DNA from: Deltaproteobacteria bacterium
GTDB lineage: Bacteria > Myxococcota_A > Polyangia > Nannocystales > Nannocystaceae
Length of the DNA stretch: 32,338 nucleotides
Assembly: GCA_003696955.1 (NCBI GenBank)
Contig: RFGU01000126.1
Location: forward strand, 1 to 32,338
Reading direction: 5' to 3'
Position 1 is the stretch's first letter. Each line of letters starts with the position of its first letter. This document shows, one piece after another, positions 8,406 through 17,715 of this stretch. The notes beneath the pieces are model-generated. The model had not been told where the DNA came from and ran no database searches. It was given only the letters and a program-made list of their open reading frames with translations. A program made the translations under genes and the position numbers.

Positions 8406-9827
8406 ATGGCCGGCCGTCTCCCCCACGACGCCGAACTCGAGGCATCGGTCCTCGGTGGCATCCTTCTGAACAACGATGCGCTGCTTCAGGTGCAGAGCCT
8501 CGTCGAGCCGGACGACTTCTTCGATCCACGCCACCGGGCCATCTACGAGGCAGCGCTGCGCTTGCAGGAGGCGGGTCATCCCATCGATCCGATGACGCTC
8601 GAGCGGGCGCTCGCTGCCTCGGGGGATCTCGGCAAGGTCGGGGGCATCGAAGGGATCGGCCGTCTGCTCTCCCGCTACACGGGAGCCCACGCCGTCGAGC
8701 GGTACGCGAAGATCCTCCACGACCTCGGCAGGGTGCGGAAGATGGTGCAGATCTGCGCCGAGATCGCCGACGAGGGGCAGCAAGCGGGGATCGATGCCCT
8801 CGGTCAGTTCGTCGACGAAGCCGAGCGTCGCGTGCTCGAGGTCGGGCAGTCCGGGCGACATTCCCAAGTCCGTCCGATGCGGGAGATCGTCGTCGAGCGG
8901 TTCCAGGCCATGCAGGAGCGGGCCGACCTGCCCTCCTCGATTACCGGGGTGCGAACGGGCTACGCGAAGCTCGACGAGATGACCGGCGGCTTGCAACCGG
9001 GTGATCTGGTGATTTTGGCGGCGCGTCCTTCCATGGGAAAGACCGCCCTGGCCTTGAACATCTGCCAGAACGTGTGCATGTCTCGACGCGACGGTTCGCA
9101 GCCGCTGCCCGTGCTCTTCTTCAGCCTCGAGATGAGTGCCGAGCAGTTGGTCGATCGGCTTCTGTGCGCCGAGGCCCGGGTCGACGCAAGCCGCTACCGT
9201 CGCGGCACCTTGAGCAAGACGGAGGGTGCCCGGCTGGTCGAGGCGGGGGCTCGGTTGTCCAAGGCGCGTCTGTGGGTGGACGACAGCGCGGCACCCACGA
9301 TCCTCGACATTCGGGCGCGGGCCCGTCGTTTTCGACAGGATCGGACCTTGTTCCCGGAGCCCGGGGACGGCGAGGACGGGGTGCCGCGATACAACCGCCC
9401 CCTCGGTCTCATTGTGGTGGACTACTTGCAACTGTGCCGCGGATCGCGGGCGCGTTACGACTCCCGGGAGCAGGAGATCAGCGAGATCTCGCGGGGGCTC
9501 AAGGCCATCGCCAAGGAACTGGACCTGCCCGTCGTGGCCCTCAGTCAGCTCAATCGTTCGGTGGACAGCCGGGCCGATCACCGGCCGCAGCTGAGCGATC
9601 TGCGAGAGTCCGGCGCCATCGAACAGGATGCGGACGTCATCCTGTTCATCTACAGGCCGGAAAGATACGAAACGGACGAGGAGAAGCGCCGCGCGGTGGC
9701 GGGCAAGGCCGAGGTCATCATCGGCAAGCAACGCAACGGTCCTACGGGGACGGTACACCTGGTGTTCTTCGGCGAGCACACCCGCTTCGAGAACCCGGCG
9801 GAGTTCGAAGGGGCGGGGCCCGTCTGA
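8406..9827 (+). CDS. dnaB: replicative DNA helicase DnaB
   Basis: 473 residues, normal for DnaB. The N-terminal primase-interacting domain begins GRLPHDAELEASVLGGILL, followed by the linker and the RecA-like motor with Walker A ARPSMGKTALALNI (K212), the Walker B strand GLIVVDYLQLC, SQLNRSVDSR, and the C-terminal KQRNGPTGTVHL that contains the arginine finger region. It is the hexameric fork helicase loaded at the origin. ATG 8406 fits the family start; the frame extends 19 codons upstream without homology. No intein is present. Downstream of rpsF-rpsR-rplI, a common association. Confidence 0.97.
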   Translation: MAGRLPHDAELEASVLGGILLNNDALLQVQSLVEPDDFFDPRHRAIYEAALRLQEAGHPIDPMTLERALAASGDLGKVGGIEGIGRLLSRYTGAHAVERYAKILHDLGRVRKMVQICAEIADEGQQAGIDALGQFVDEAERRVLEVGQSGRHSQVRPMREIVVERFQAMQERADLPSSITGVRTGYAKLDEMTGGLQPGDLVILAARPSMGKTALALNICQNVCMSRRDGSQPLPVLFFSLEMSAEQLVDRLLCAEARVDASRYRRGTLSKTEGARLVEAGARLSKARLWVDDSAAPTILDIRARARRFRQDRTLFPEPGDGEDGVPRYNRPLGLIVVDYLQLCRGSRARYDSREQEISEISRGLKAIAKELDLPVVALSQLNRSVDSRADHRPQLSDLRESGAIEQDADVILFIYRPERYETDEEKRRAVAGKAEVIIGKQRNGPTGTVHLVFFGEHTRFENPAEFEGAGPV

Positions 9828-9834
9828 GGCCCGA

Positions 9835-9851
9835 CCGGCCGAGATGGCCGG
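9835..9851 (+). terminator. short hairpin after dnaB
   Basis: CCGGCC (9835-9840), a 5-nt loop and GGCCGG (9846-9851) lie 8 nt after the dnaB stop. It has a perfect 6-bp stem but no T-run. It may be a weak terminator; in DNA this rich in GC such stems also occur by chance. Confidence 0.25.
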
Positions 9852-9985
9852 GGGGTGCCTCGCCGAGACGGGGGCGGCCATGGGGCGACGGAGCCGATGG
9901 GGCGCGTGTCCGCACGGGGCGCGCCCCGTCGTGGACGGCGGCAGGATGGCCGCGTTGCGGCCGTCGTGATAGATTGGCGGACGCC

Positions 9986-11041
9986 ATGGCCGACGCCCTG
10001 CCCGAGTACATCGGACACTTCCGGGTCGTGGGACTGCTCGGCAAGGGGGCGATGGGCGAGGTCTACGAGGGCTTCGACGAGCAGCTCAACCGCCGCGTGG
10101 CCCTCAAGATCCTCGGTCGCAAGCACCAAGAGTCGAGCGAGTTCAAGACGCGGTTCCTCCGGGAGGGCCGGGCACTCGCCGCGATGAACCACCGCAACAT
10201 CGTGCAGGTCTACGCCATCGGCCAGCACGAGGAGCGGCCCTTCCTCGCGATGGAATACCTCGACGGCGAGGACGTCGGTGCCATGATCAAGCGGCGTGGG
10301 CCCCTTCACCCGGGGGATGCGGCCGAGATCATCCGCCAGGCGGCGGTGGGGCTTGCCGAGGCCCAACGCGCAGGGGTCGTGCACCGGGACGTCAAACCGT
10401 CGAACCTCGTGGTCACCCGCCAGGGCGAGGTCAAGGTGACGGATTTCGGCCTCGCCAAGGCTCTGCAGGAGGACCTCTCCATCACGGCCACCGGGGTGTT
10501 CGTCGGGACGCCGGACTACCTCGCGCCGGAGCAGGCCATGGGGGAGGAGGTGGACGCACGGGCGGACGTGTACGCCCTCGGATGCAGCCTGTTCCACATG
10601 TGCGCCGGATATCCACCGTTTCGCAAGGGCGGGGCCGACGACCACTACACCGCCGTCGTCCGCCGGCACCTCAAGGCAGAGCGCCCCCAACTCAAGTACG
10701 AGATCGAGGCGTTCGACGAGGAACTGAGCGACCTGTGCCGGCGAATGATGAGTCGGCGCCCGGACGTGCGTCCGACGTTCGACGAACTCGTCGATCTGCT
10801 CGGTCCCATCGTGCGCAGGCTCGACGGGCGGGTGCCGCCGCGGCACGTGGACGTACGGCGGTTGACCCCCGTGCCGCCGGCACTGCGCACGACACGGTCC
10901 GACGGTCCGGTGGATGCCGGCGTCGACGACGACGACGGGATCGAGTTCCGCCGCAATCGGCCCTTGGTGATTGCCTCGGTCGTCCTCGGGGTCCTCCTCG
11001 GTGTGGGTGCCACCGTGGCGGTGATGATGACCATGCGCTAG
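9986..11041 (+). CDS. membrane-anchored Ser/Thr protein kinase
   Basis: 351 residues. The Hanks kinase domain begins at about residue 11: glycine loop LGKGAMGEVY, Lys41 in VALKIL, Glu60, HRDVKPSN with D135, DFGLAK with D153, and VGTPDYLAPEQ. The domain ends near residue 280 and is followed by a Pro/Arg and then Asp-rich linker and one C-terminal transmembrane helix (about 327-348) with almost nothing beyond. This puts the catalytic domain in the cytoplasm, anchored by its tail and without an obvious extracellular sensor. All catalytic residues are present, so it should be active. It starts 158 nt after dnaB, and the PNP gene starts 13 nt after its stop, suggesting co-transcription. Substrate unknown. 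Confidence 0.93.
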   Translation: MADALPEYIGHFRVVGLLGKGAMGEVYEGFDEQLNRRVALKILGRKHQESSEFKTRFLREGRALAAMNHRNIVQVYAIGQHEERPFLAMEYLDGEDVGAMIKRRGPLHPGDAAEIIRQAAVGLAEAQRAGVVHRDVKPSNLVVTRQGEVKVTDFGLAKALQEDLSITATGVFVGTPDYLAPEQAMGEEVDARADVYALGCSLFHMCAGYPPFRKGGADDHYTAVVRRHLKAERPQLKYEIEAFDEELSDLCRRMMSRRPDVRPTFDELVDLLGPIVRRLDGRVPPRHVDVRRLTPVPPALRTTRSDGPVDAGVDDDDGIEFRRNRPLVIASVVLGVLLGVGATVAVMMTMR

Positions 11042-11054
11042 GCTCGCGGGCAAC

Positions 11055-11861
11055 GTGGATCGCTCCGCCGCAAACGCTGTCGCCCGACGGATCGAGGCGC
11101 TGGGCATCCCCCTGGCCGTGGACTGGTACGTCGTTGGCGGGTCCGGGATCGGCGTCGGGCTGGTCGAGGACGAGGGCTTGCCCCTGGACATCGAGGCCAG
11201 CCTTCCGCTCGCAGATCTCGGGCTGCCGGCCCCCGGCGTCGAAGGGCACGGCAGCCACCTCGTCTTCGGGCGAATGGGGGGGCGCCGCGTCTGCATCCAG
11301 ACCGGTCGAATCCACCCCTACGAGGGCCACCCGATCGCGGTGTGCGTCGCGCCCCTCGTGGCCGTCCTCGGAGACCGTCCCGCCGGCGTCGTGCTGACCT
11401 GTGCCGTGGGCGCCCTCGACCCCGATCTGCGCGCGGGGCAGATCGCGCTCATCTCCGACCAGATGAACCTCTTCGGACCCACGCCCCTGGTCGGGCCCCA
11501 TTTCCTCGACTGCTCGGCGCTCTACGACGCAGGCCTGCGAACGCGTCTGCAGGCGCAGGCCGCGGGGATGGGTCTTGGGGCGCTGCCGGAGGTCGTCTAC
11601 GCCCACGCACGGGGGCCACAGTACGAGACGCCGGCCGAGACCCGCGCCCTGCGTGCCTTGGGCGGCGACGTGGTCGGCATGTCCACGACCTACGAGGCCA
11701 TCGCCGCCCGATTTCTCGCGGCCAAGGTCGCCGGGGTCGCCGTCGTCACCAACGCGGCGGGGGAGGACGACCTGTCCCACGAAGACGTCAAGGAGCAGGG
11801 GCGCAGGGTTCGTGGGCGTGTCGTGGCGTTGCTCGGCCATCTGCTCGGCACGGCGCCATGA
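11055..11861 (+). CDS. purine nucleoside phosphorylase (PunA/MTAP superfamily)
   Basis: 268 residues from a GTG, the usual length for trimeric PNP. The reaction is phosphorolysis of purine nucleosides to base and (deoxy)ribose-1-phosphate. Seen: the phosphate-binding GGSGIG near residue 28, GRIHPYEGHP (the GR..YEGH motif), GPQYETPAETR with the substrate-binding Glu, VGMSTTYEAIAAR (the GMST signature) and VVTNAAG with the base-contacting Asn. Guo/Ino PNP is more likely than MTA phosphorylase but specificity cannot be fixed by eye. The next gene overlaps its stop (ATGA), so the two are coupled. Confidence 0.9.
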   Translation: MDRSAANAVARRIEALGIPLAVDWYVVGGSGIGVGLVEDEGLPLDIEASLPLADLGLPAPGVEGHGSHLVFGRMGGRRVCIQTGRIHPYEGHPIAVCVAPLVAVLGDRPAGVVLTCAVGALDPDLRAGQIALISDQMNLFGPTPLVGPHFLDCSALYDAGLRTRLQAQAAGMGLGALPEVVYAHARGPQYETPAETRALRALGGDVVGMSTTYEAIAARFLAAKVAGVAVVTNAAGEDDLSHEDVKEQGRRVRGRVVALLGHLLGTAP

Positions 11862-12919
11862 CCGCCTCGAGCCGCGGCGTGCCGCGCTCGGTCCTCCGCG
11901 CGGTGGAGATCCTTCGGCACGATGCGACGTTGCACGCCGACGCACTCGCCGGAGAACTGGCCTCGAGGCTCGACTGCGTGGCGTGGGATCGGGCGCACGT
12001 GATCGGCACGATGCTCGGCCGGCTCGACGATTGCCTGGCCAGGGCCCGTGCAGGGTTCTCCCGAGCCCCGAGAGCGCAGACGGTCCATGTCCACGAACGA
12101 TTCGTCCAACCCCTCGACGCCTTGCCCCTGGTGGCCGACGGGTTGCTCCGGGGCGAACGGGTGCGATGCTCGTGGGACCCGGGCGTCGAGGGTGCATCGG
12201 TGGTGCTCCTCGAACAGCTGGCCGAGCGCGCGGACGGCCGGCTCGCCCTCCTTGGCCCTGGTACGGTCGCGGCGAACGAGATACCGGGAACGCCGTGGGT
12301 TGGCCCGGTGCCGGCCCGCGAACGGGTGGCGTTCGTCGAGAGCCGCGCCGACCCGGAGCTGTCCGCGTACGTGCTCGCCCGCGCGTGTCTTCGTCGAAGC
12401 GGTCGCGATCCTCGGGCGGTTCGCCTTGCGTGGGTGGCAACGGGGCTCGACCGCCTCGAACGGCACCTACGGCGGCTCTTCACCGAGACCCTCTTCGGTC
12501 CACCCGACGATCCGACGGTGTTCGCCGGCCCCGTCGACGCAGGTACGCGGGACGCCTATCTCGAAGCCGTGGAGCGTTGGACCGCGATGCCGGGCGTGGA
12601 GACCATCGTTCCGGGCGGTCTCCTCGAGCGGGCGGGGGATCGGCGGATCTACCTGGCGCCGGCTCTGTTTCGTGCCGGCCCCGATCACGCGGTTTCGACC
12701 CGCGTGGGGCCCATGCTCGTGCTCGTGGCGGCGCCCGAGGAGATCTGCCGTGCCAAGGCCGTGCAGGCGCTTTCGGACGGACGAGACGTGCTCCACGTGG
12801 TCGGCGGCGCGACGACGCCCGACCGGGCCGGGCTGCCCGACGAGCGGGTCACACGGGTGCTCGGGGCCCTGTTGAGCGACCGCCTGCCGCCGGGCCTACC
12901 CGAGCCCAGACCCGTCTGA
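11858..12919 (+). CDS. aldehyde-dehydrogenase-fold protein, probably non-catalytic
   Basis: 353 residues, versus about 480-500 for a complete ALDH. The C-terminal two thirds align by eye with the family: a strand resembling PVIV.DDADLD (here ERVAFVESRADPELS), the catalytic-loop region where GQxC becomes GRDP, then a GP.D..T..GPVI-like segment (FAGPVDAGTRDAYLEAVE), GGL...G.....APALF, and VGPMLVLV in place of EEIFGPVL. The catalytic Cys position reads as Pro, and the Glu of EEIFGP is missing. The first part lacks an obvious NAD-binding Rossmann motif. I infer an ALDH-derived pseudoenzyme or regulator. It is coupled to PNP by ATGA, suggesting a linked role. ALDH relation is fairly sure; function is unknown. 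Confidence 0.75.
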   Translation: MTASSRGVPRSVLRAVEILRHDATLHADALAGELASRLDCVAWDRAHVIGTMLGRLDDCLARARAGFSRAPRAQTVHVHERFVQPLDALPLVADGLLRGERVRCSWDPGVEGASVVLLEQLAERADGRLALLGPGTVAANEIPGTPWVGPVPARERVAFVESRADPELSAYVLARACLRRSGRDPRAVRLAWVATGLDRLERHLRRLFTETLFGPPDDPTVFAGPVDAGTRDAYLEAVERWTAMPGVETIVPGGLLERAGDRRIYLAPALFRAGPDHAVSTRVGPMLVLVAAPEEICRAKAVQALSDGRDVLHVVGGATTPDRAGLPDERVTRVLGALLSDRLPPGLPEPRPV

Positions 12920-12943
12920 GCCGGGGTCGGGGCCGTACGACTT

Positions 12944-12964
12944 CGGTCCTGCCCTCGAGGACCG
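12944..12964. terminator. hairpin between convergent genes
   Basis: CGGTCC (12944-12949) and GGACCG (12959-12964) can pair around a 9-nt loop in the 46-nt gap between two convergent stop codons. It could serve both directions. There is no T-run on either strand, so confidence is low. Confidence 0.3.
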
Positions 12965-12965
12965 C

Positions 12966-14216
12966 TCAGTTCGTCCAGGGCAAGAGGTCCGCGCAGGTCT
13001 TGCCCGCGATGCAGCCGCTGCAGACCTCGAGGTTCCCCCGCAGCTCCGTCGGCTGATCGAGCCCGTTGTCCTTGCCCACGTAGTCGTCCGGATCCTCGGT
13101 AAAGGCGATGAGCGAGCACTGGGCCGAGGACATCTGGATGTTGAAGCCACCACCGTCGATGGCGGCGTCGGACGGATGGTTGATCTCGCCGCGGGCCTTG
13201 TAGGGCACGTCCGCCGTGCCGGAGTCGATCACCGGGTTGAGGGCCGGGTCGATGGTCGCAGTGCACATGGCCGCAGCCTCCGGCGAGTCCTCGTTCTGGA
13301 GGTTCATCGACGCCCAGAGGTCACCGGGCACGTCGATGGTCATGTTGGCGGCACCCGAATCGAACGTGGAGAGGTTCATGCTGCCGAAGGCCTGGCACGG
13401 GCACGTCGGGTCCCAGGCTGCCGGTTGGCCGTCCTTCTCGAAGTTCTCGCATTGGGCGATCTGGTCGGCGGAGCAGAGGGGGCCGGGCGTGAGATCGCGG
13501 GAGCCGATCACGTAGACGAGGCCGCTTTCGGTGGTGATGTTGAGGGCGCTTTGGTTTGCGTTCTCGACGCACACGTTGCCGCGGTCGAGGTAGTCGTCGT
13601 CGAAGGAGTTGTCCTCGGTTGTGATGTCGACGCGATGGCGGTAGCTCGCCGGCAGGGTCACGCGAATGTCCGCACCGGCGCGCGCCGGTTGGGCCTGGCC
13701 GTAGTAGTACAGCCGGATGCCGCAACCGTCGAGCCAGCCGTTTTCACAGTTGAGCGACTCGTCCGCGGGATCGGGAGGCGGCTCGAGGTTCTCGTCGTCC
13801 GGCCGCGGCGGCTTGGGGCTGTCCGGGTTCTCTGCATAGGCCCAAAGCCACATCTTCTCGAACTCGGCCATGGCCTCGTCGGCCGACGTAGCGAAGGTGA
13901 AGCGCCGTACCTCCACCTTGATGCGGTTGTCCGGGCCGTCGAACTTGACGATGACGTCGCCCCGGTTGGCGAAGTTGTCGTTGAAGACCCGGCCGCCGAT
14001 GTCGATGGAGAGGATCTGGGCGTTGCCCTCGCCGTCGAGGTACGGGAAGTCCGTGTCGATCTCCGTGCGCCAAGCGTCGCGGAAGGGAAACTTGTCCTTC
14101 ACGCCGGGCTCGGTGTTGTTGCACCCGGTCGCACCGGCGACCATGGCGAGCAACGTACCGAGGACGAGGGGACGAACGGAGGTCGGGAAGGCGGGGAGGA
14201 AGGTCGGCATACGCAT
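12966..14216 (-). CDS. Cys-rich secreted lipoprotein of unknown function
   Basis: 416 residues. The N-terminus has basic residues, a hydrophobic core (VLGTLLAMVAGA) and Cys32 in an ATGC lipobox variant, so it should be a lipoprotein. The mature part has 12 further cysteines, an acidic/Pro-rich loop (PKPPRPDDENLEPPPDP) and repeated strand patterns such as YRHRVDITTEDNSFDDDY, SALNITTESGLVYVI, SMNLSTFDSGAANMTIDV and GGFNIQMSSAQC. These look like stacked beta-strands of the putative-adhesin (DUF4097-like) type, but this is a resemblance only. The Cys-rich C-terminus (VCSGCIAGKTC) suggests disulfides. The gene is convergent with the ALDH-like gene and divergent from ileS across 193 nt, where a TTGACC without a good -10 is all I see. 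Confidence 0.85.
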   Translation of the reverse strand: MRMPTFLPAFPTSVRPLVLGTLLAMVAGATGCNNTEPGVKDKFPFRDAWRTEIDTDFPYLDGEGNAQILSIDIGGRVFNDNFANRGDVIVKFDGPDNRIKVEVRRFTFATSADEAMAEFEKMWLWAYAENPDSPKPPRPDDENLEPPPDPADESLNCENGWLDGCGIRLYYYGQAQPARAGADIRVTLPASYRHRVDITTEDNSFDDDYLDRGNVCVENANQSALNITTESGLVYVIGSRDLTPGPLCSADQIAQCENFEKDGQPAAWDPTCPCQAFGSMNLSTFDSGAANMTIDVPGDLWASMNLQNEDSPEAAAMCTATIDPALNPVIDSGTADVPYKARGEINHPSDAAIDGGGFNIQMSSAQCSLIAFTEDPDDYVGKDNGLDQPTELRGNLEVCSGCIAGKTCADLLPWTN

Positions 14217-14409
14217 GGTGAACACCCGGGGAAGCCGGCGCAGGATACCGCCCGGGCCGGAATCGGGCAACGCCGCCGGCGCGGCGAGGCGACCTGCGGC
14301 GAAGGCGGAGGATGGGGCGGTTCGAACGCCGGTAGGGGCGGATCCACACGCAGGGCTTGACCCGCGCGCCGGGACGGGCGATCCACCCCGCAGCGAGGAG
14401 AGCCCCGCC

Positions 14410-17400
14410 ATGGCCGATGCCCCCGACACGCCGTCCGCCCGCAGCTTCCGAGCCGCGCCGGCCCAATTGGATTTGCCAGCTTTGGAGCGGGAGATCCTGG
14501 GCATCTGGAAGGACAACGATGCGCCCCGCCGGAGCTTGCAGTGGGGGGCGACGGCCTGGAGGGAGGGCAAGGCCGAGGCCTACGTCTTCTTCGACGGCCC
14601 GCCCTTTGCGACGGGGCTGCCCCACTACGGGCACATCCTGCCGGGGACGATCAAGGACATCGTGCCGCGCTACTTCACCATGCGCGGCTACGCCGTCGAG
14701 CGGCGCTTCGGTTGGGACTGCCACGGCCTGCCCATCGAGTCGCTGGTGCAGGACCGTCTGAAGCTCGCCGGCGCGGCCGACATCGAGGCGTACGGCATCG
14801 ACAAATTCAACGAGGCCTGCCGGGCGGGCGTGCTCACGTACGTCGAGAAGTGGCGCGCGACGGTCGAGCGCATGGGGCGCTGGGTGGATTTCGACAACGA
14901 CTACAAGACCATGGATCCCGACTTCATGGAGAGTGTCTGGTGGGTGTTTCGGCGCTTGTGGGATCTCGGTCTGGTCTACGAGGGGTATCGCGTGCAGCCG
15001 GTCTCGCCGGCCCTGGCCACGCCCCTTTCCAACTTCGAGGTGGCGCAAGGTCCCCAGGAGCGCGATCCGGTCACCCGCAAGGAGGGGCACAAGCGCAGGC
15101 AGGACCCGTCGATCACCGTGCGGTTCAAGCTGGTGGACGAGGACGCCTACCTGTGGGCCTGGACCACCACGCCGTGGACCCTGCCGTCGAACCTCGCCCT
15201 CGCGGTGCATCCGGAACTGACGTACGTCAAGGTGCGGATCCTCGACACCGGCGAGGTCGCCTACCTCGAGGAGAGCCGCCTTGCGGCCTACCAGAAGGCG
15301 GGGAAGGTGGGGGAGGTCGAGGTGCTCGAGCGGATGCCCGGCAGCGCGCTGGTCGGTCGGCGCTACGAGCCCCTCTTTCCCTACTTCGAACGTTATCGGA
15401 CGCCGCAGGACGGTCATGCGGCGGCGTTTCGCGTGGTCGCCGCCGACTACGTGTCCACGGACGCCGGCACCGGCATCGTGCACCAGGCGCCGGCCTTCGG
15501 CGAGGACGACTTCGAGGTCGGGCGCCGAGAGAACCTGCCCATCGTCAACCCCTTGAGCCTTTCGGGGATCTTCGACGCGACCGTGCCCGACCTCGAGGGC
15601 ATGTTCGCCAAGGACGCGGACAAGGTCATCGTCCGCATGCTCAAGGAGCAGGGAAAGCTCGTCGACCAGGACACCATCGTCCACCCCTATCCGCACTGCT
15701 ACCGCACCGAGCAGCCCCTGCTCTACATGGCGCTTTCGACGTGGTTCGTGAAGGTCGAACCGCTCCGGGAGCTGCTCGTCGAGAACAACCGGAAGATCCA
15801 CTGGGTGCCCGAGCACGTCGGTACCGGACGCTTCGGCAACTGGCTGGCCGAGGCGCGGGACTGGAACGTGGCGCGCAACCGCTTTTGGGGGACGCCGCTC
15901 CCCATCTGGCGGTGCGACGAGGACCCCACGGACATGGTGTGCATCGGCTCGGTGCGCGAACTCGAAGAGCGCGCCGGGCTCGAGCCGGGGAGCATCGAGG
16001 ACCTGCACCGCCACTACGTCGACGACATCACCTTTCCGTCGGAGAAGACGCCCGGCGGCACCATGCGGCGGGTCAAGGAGGTCTTCGACTGCTGGTTCGA
16101 GTCCGGCAGCATGCCCTACGCCCAGAACCACTACCCCTTCGACGAGGCGCGCAAGCGCTACGTCGAGGAGCATCTGCCCGCGGATTTCATCGCCGAAGGG
16201 CTCGATCAGACGCGGGGGTGGTTCTATACGCTGCACGTGCTCGCAGCGGCGCTCTTCGGCCGACCCGCGTTCAAGAACGTGGTGGTCAACGGGCTGATCC
16301 TTGCCGAGGACGGCAAGAAGATGTCCAAGCGCCTCAAGAACTACCCCGATCCCGTGGACGTCATCGAGCGGTACGGCGCCGATGCCCTGCGCGCCTACCT
16401 GGTGAGCGGTCCGGCGGTCCGCGCCGAACCCATGCGGTTCTCGGAGCGCGGGGTGCGGGATACGGTCCGCATGGCGATCCTGCCCCTGTGGAACGCCTAC
16501 CGGTTCTTCGTGACCTACGCCCGGGCCGACGGATTCGTCCCCGAGGCGGCCGATCTCGACCGGGAGCCGTCCCATCCCCTCGACCGGTGGATCCGCAGCC
16601 GCACCCAGAGCTTCCTCTCGGAGATCCGGCAAGCCTACGAGTCGTACCACCTCTATCGGGTCGTCCCCGCCTACCAGCGGATGTGCGACGACCTGAACAA
16701 CTGGTACATCCGCCGCAGTCGCCGCCGATTCTGGCGAGGTGCCGATGTGGCGGACGGCGATCCACGACAACCCTTCGCCACCCTCTACGCCACCTTGGTG
16801 ACGGTCGTCCACGCCATCGCACCGGTGCTGCCCTTCTTCACCGAGTGGCTCTACCTGCGCCTTCTGGCCGAAGTGGGCCTTGCGGGCGACGAGGTGAGCA
16901 TCCACGAGCGTGCGTTCCCCGAACCGGACGCGGCGGCCATCGACGCGGACCTCGAGCGGGACGTGGAGGCGGTGCGCCGGGTCGTGGGGCTCGCCCTGGC
17001 CGCCCGTGAACAGGCGAAGGTCGCCGTGCGCCGGCCACTCGCGAAGATGACCGTGGCCGCTCCCGAACCGGCGGTACGCCAGGCCCTTGCCCGTTTCGGC
17101 GACGACGTCCGCGCCGAGGTCAACGTGCGCGAGCTCGAGGTCGCCGAGGACGATGCCTCCTTCGTGCGGTACGGCGCCAAGGCCAACTTCAAACGCCTCG
17201 GACCGCGGCTCGGGGCACGGGTCAAGGAAGTGGCCGCCGCGGTGGCGGCACTCCCCCCGGACGCCGTACGTCGGCTGTTGCAGGAGGGGCGCATCGAGGT
17301 GGCAGGTGAGGTGCTCGATCGCGACGACGTCGTCTTGACGCGCGAGGTCCAAGCCGGGCTCGTCGCCGAGACCGATGGCGGGATCACGGTGGTGCTCGAC

Positions 17401-17715
17401 CCGCGGATCACCGACGATCTGCGGGCCGAGGGATGGACCCGAGAGGCGATCAACCGGGTGCAGAACCTGCGCAAGGCCGCCGATCTCGAGGTCACCGACC
17501 GGATCGAACTTCGGATCTTCGCCGAAGGCGATTTGCGTGACGCCCTCGAACGCCCGGATCTTCAGGAGATGATCGCGGGTGAGACCCTCTCGGCGCGCGT
17601 GGTCTTCGCGGACGAGGCCGAGGTACGAGCGCTTTCCCACGTGCGTGCCGACGAGATCGACGGACACGAGCTGGTGATCGGCCTCGAGCGTATCGAGGGG
17701 GAGGGCGCCGCGTGA
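14410..17715 (+). CDS. ileS: isoleucine-tRNA ligase, type 2 (long form)
   Basis: 1101 residues. GAGGAG (14395-14400) lies 9 nt before ATG 14410; the frame is open far upstream without homology. Class I motifs: HYGH (72-75, the HIGH motif), GWDCHGLPIESLVQ, TTPWTLPSN of the editing domain, and KKMSKR near 637-641. The length, the extended linker and the lack of a C-terminal Cys-rich zinc module mark the type 2 enzyme. By family knowledge type 2 IleRS is insensitive to mupirocin; this is inference here. Its stop overlaps the hisS GTG, so both synthetases are translated in a coupled way. Confidence 0.97.
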   Translation: MADAPDTPSARSFRAAPAQLDLPALEREILGIWKDNDAPRRSLQWGATAWREGKAEAYVFFDGPPFATGLPHYGHILPGTIKDIVPRYFTMRGYAVERRFGWDCHGLPIESLVQDRLKLAGAADIEAYGIDKFNEACRAGVLTYVEKWRATVERMGRWVDFDNDYKTMDPDFMESVWWVFRRLWDLGLVYEGYRVQPVSPALATPLSNFEVAQGPQERDPVTRKEGHKRRQDPSITVRFKLVDEDAYLWAWTTTPWTLPSNLALAVHPELTYVKVRILDTGEVAYLEESRLAAYQKAGKVGEVEVLERMPGSALVGRRYEPLFPYFERYRTPQDGHAAAFRVVAADYVSTDAGTGIVHQAPAFGEDDFEVGRRENLPIVNPLSLSGIFDATVPDLEGMFAKDADKVIVRMLKEQGKLVDQDTIVHPYPHCYRTEQPLLYMALSTWFVKVEPLRELLVENNRKIHWVPEHVGTGRFGNWLAEARDWNVARNRFWGTPLPIWRCDEDPTDMVCIGSVRELEERAGLEPGSIEDLHRHYVDDITFPSEKTPGGTMRRVKEVFDCWFESGSMPYAQNHYPFDEARKRYVEEHLPADFIAEGLDQTRGWFYTLHVLAAALFGRPAFKNVVVNGLILAEDGKKMSKRLKNYPDPVDVIERYGADALRAYLVSGPAVRAEPMRFSERGVRDTVRMAILPLWNAYRFFVTYARADGFVPEAADLDREPSHPLDRWIRSRTQSFLSEIRQAYESYHLYRVVPAYQRMCDDLNNWYIRRSRRRFWRGADVADGDPRQPFATLYATLVTVVHAIAPVLPFFTEWLYLRLLAEVGLAGDEVSIHERAFPEPDAAAIDADLERDVEAVRRVVGLALAAREQAKVAVRRPLAKMTVAAPEPAVRQALARFGDDVRAEVNVRELEVAEDDASFVRYGAKANFKRLGPRLGARVKEVAAAVAALPPDAVRRLLQEGRIEVAGEVLDRDDVVLTREVQAGLVAETDGGITVVLDPRITDDLRAEGWTREAINRVQNLRKAADLEVTDRIELRIFAEGDLRDALERPDLQEMIAGETLSARVVFADEAEVRALSHVRADEIDGHELVIGLERIEGEGAA

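Noticed and set aside
14357-14385. TTGACC as -35 for ileS
   Set aside because: No acceptable -10 at 16-18 bp spacing (GATCCA).
13744-17667. Very long minus-strand open frame antisense to ileS
   Set aside because: Its protein is low-information, rich in His/Arg/Gly/Asp, the usual complement of a high-GC gene on the other strand; ileS is unmistakable.
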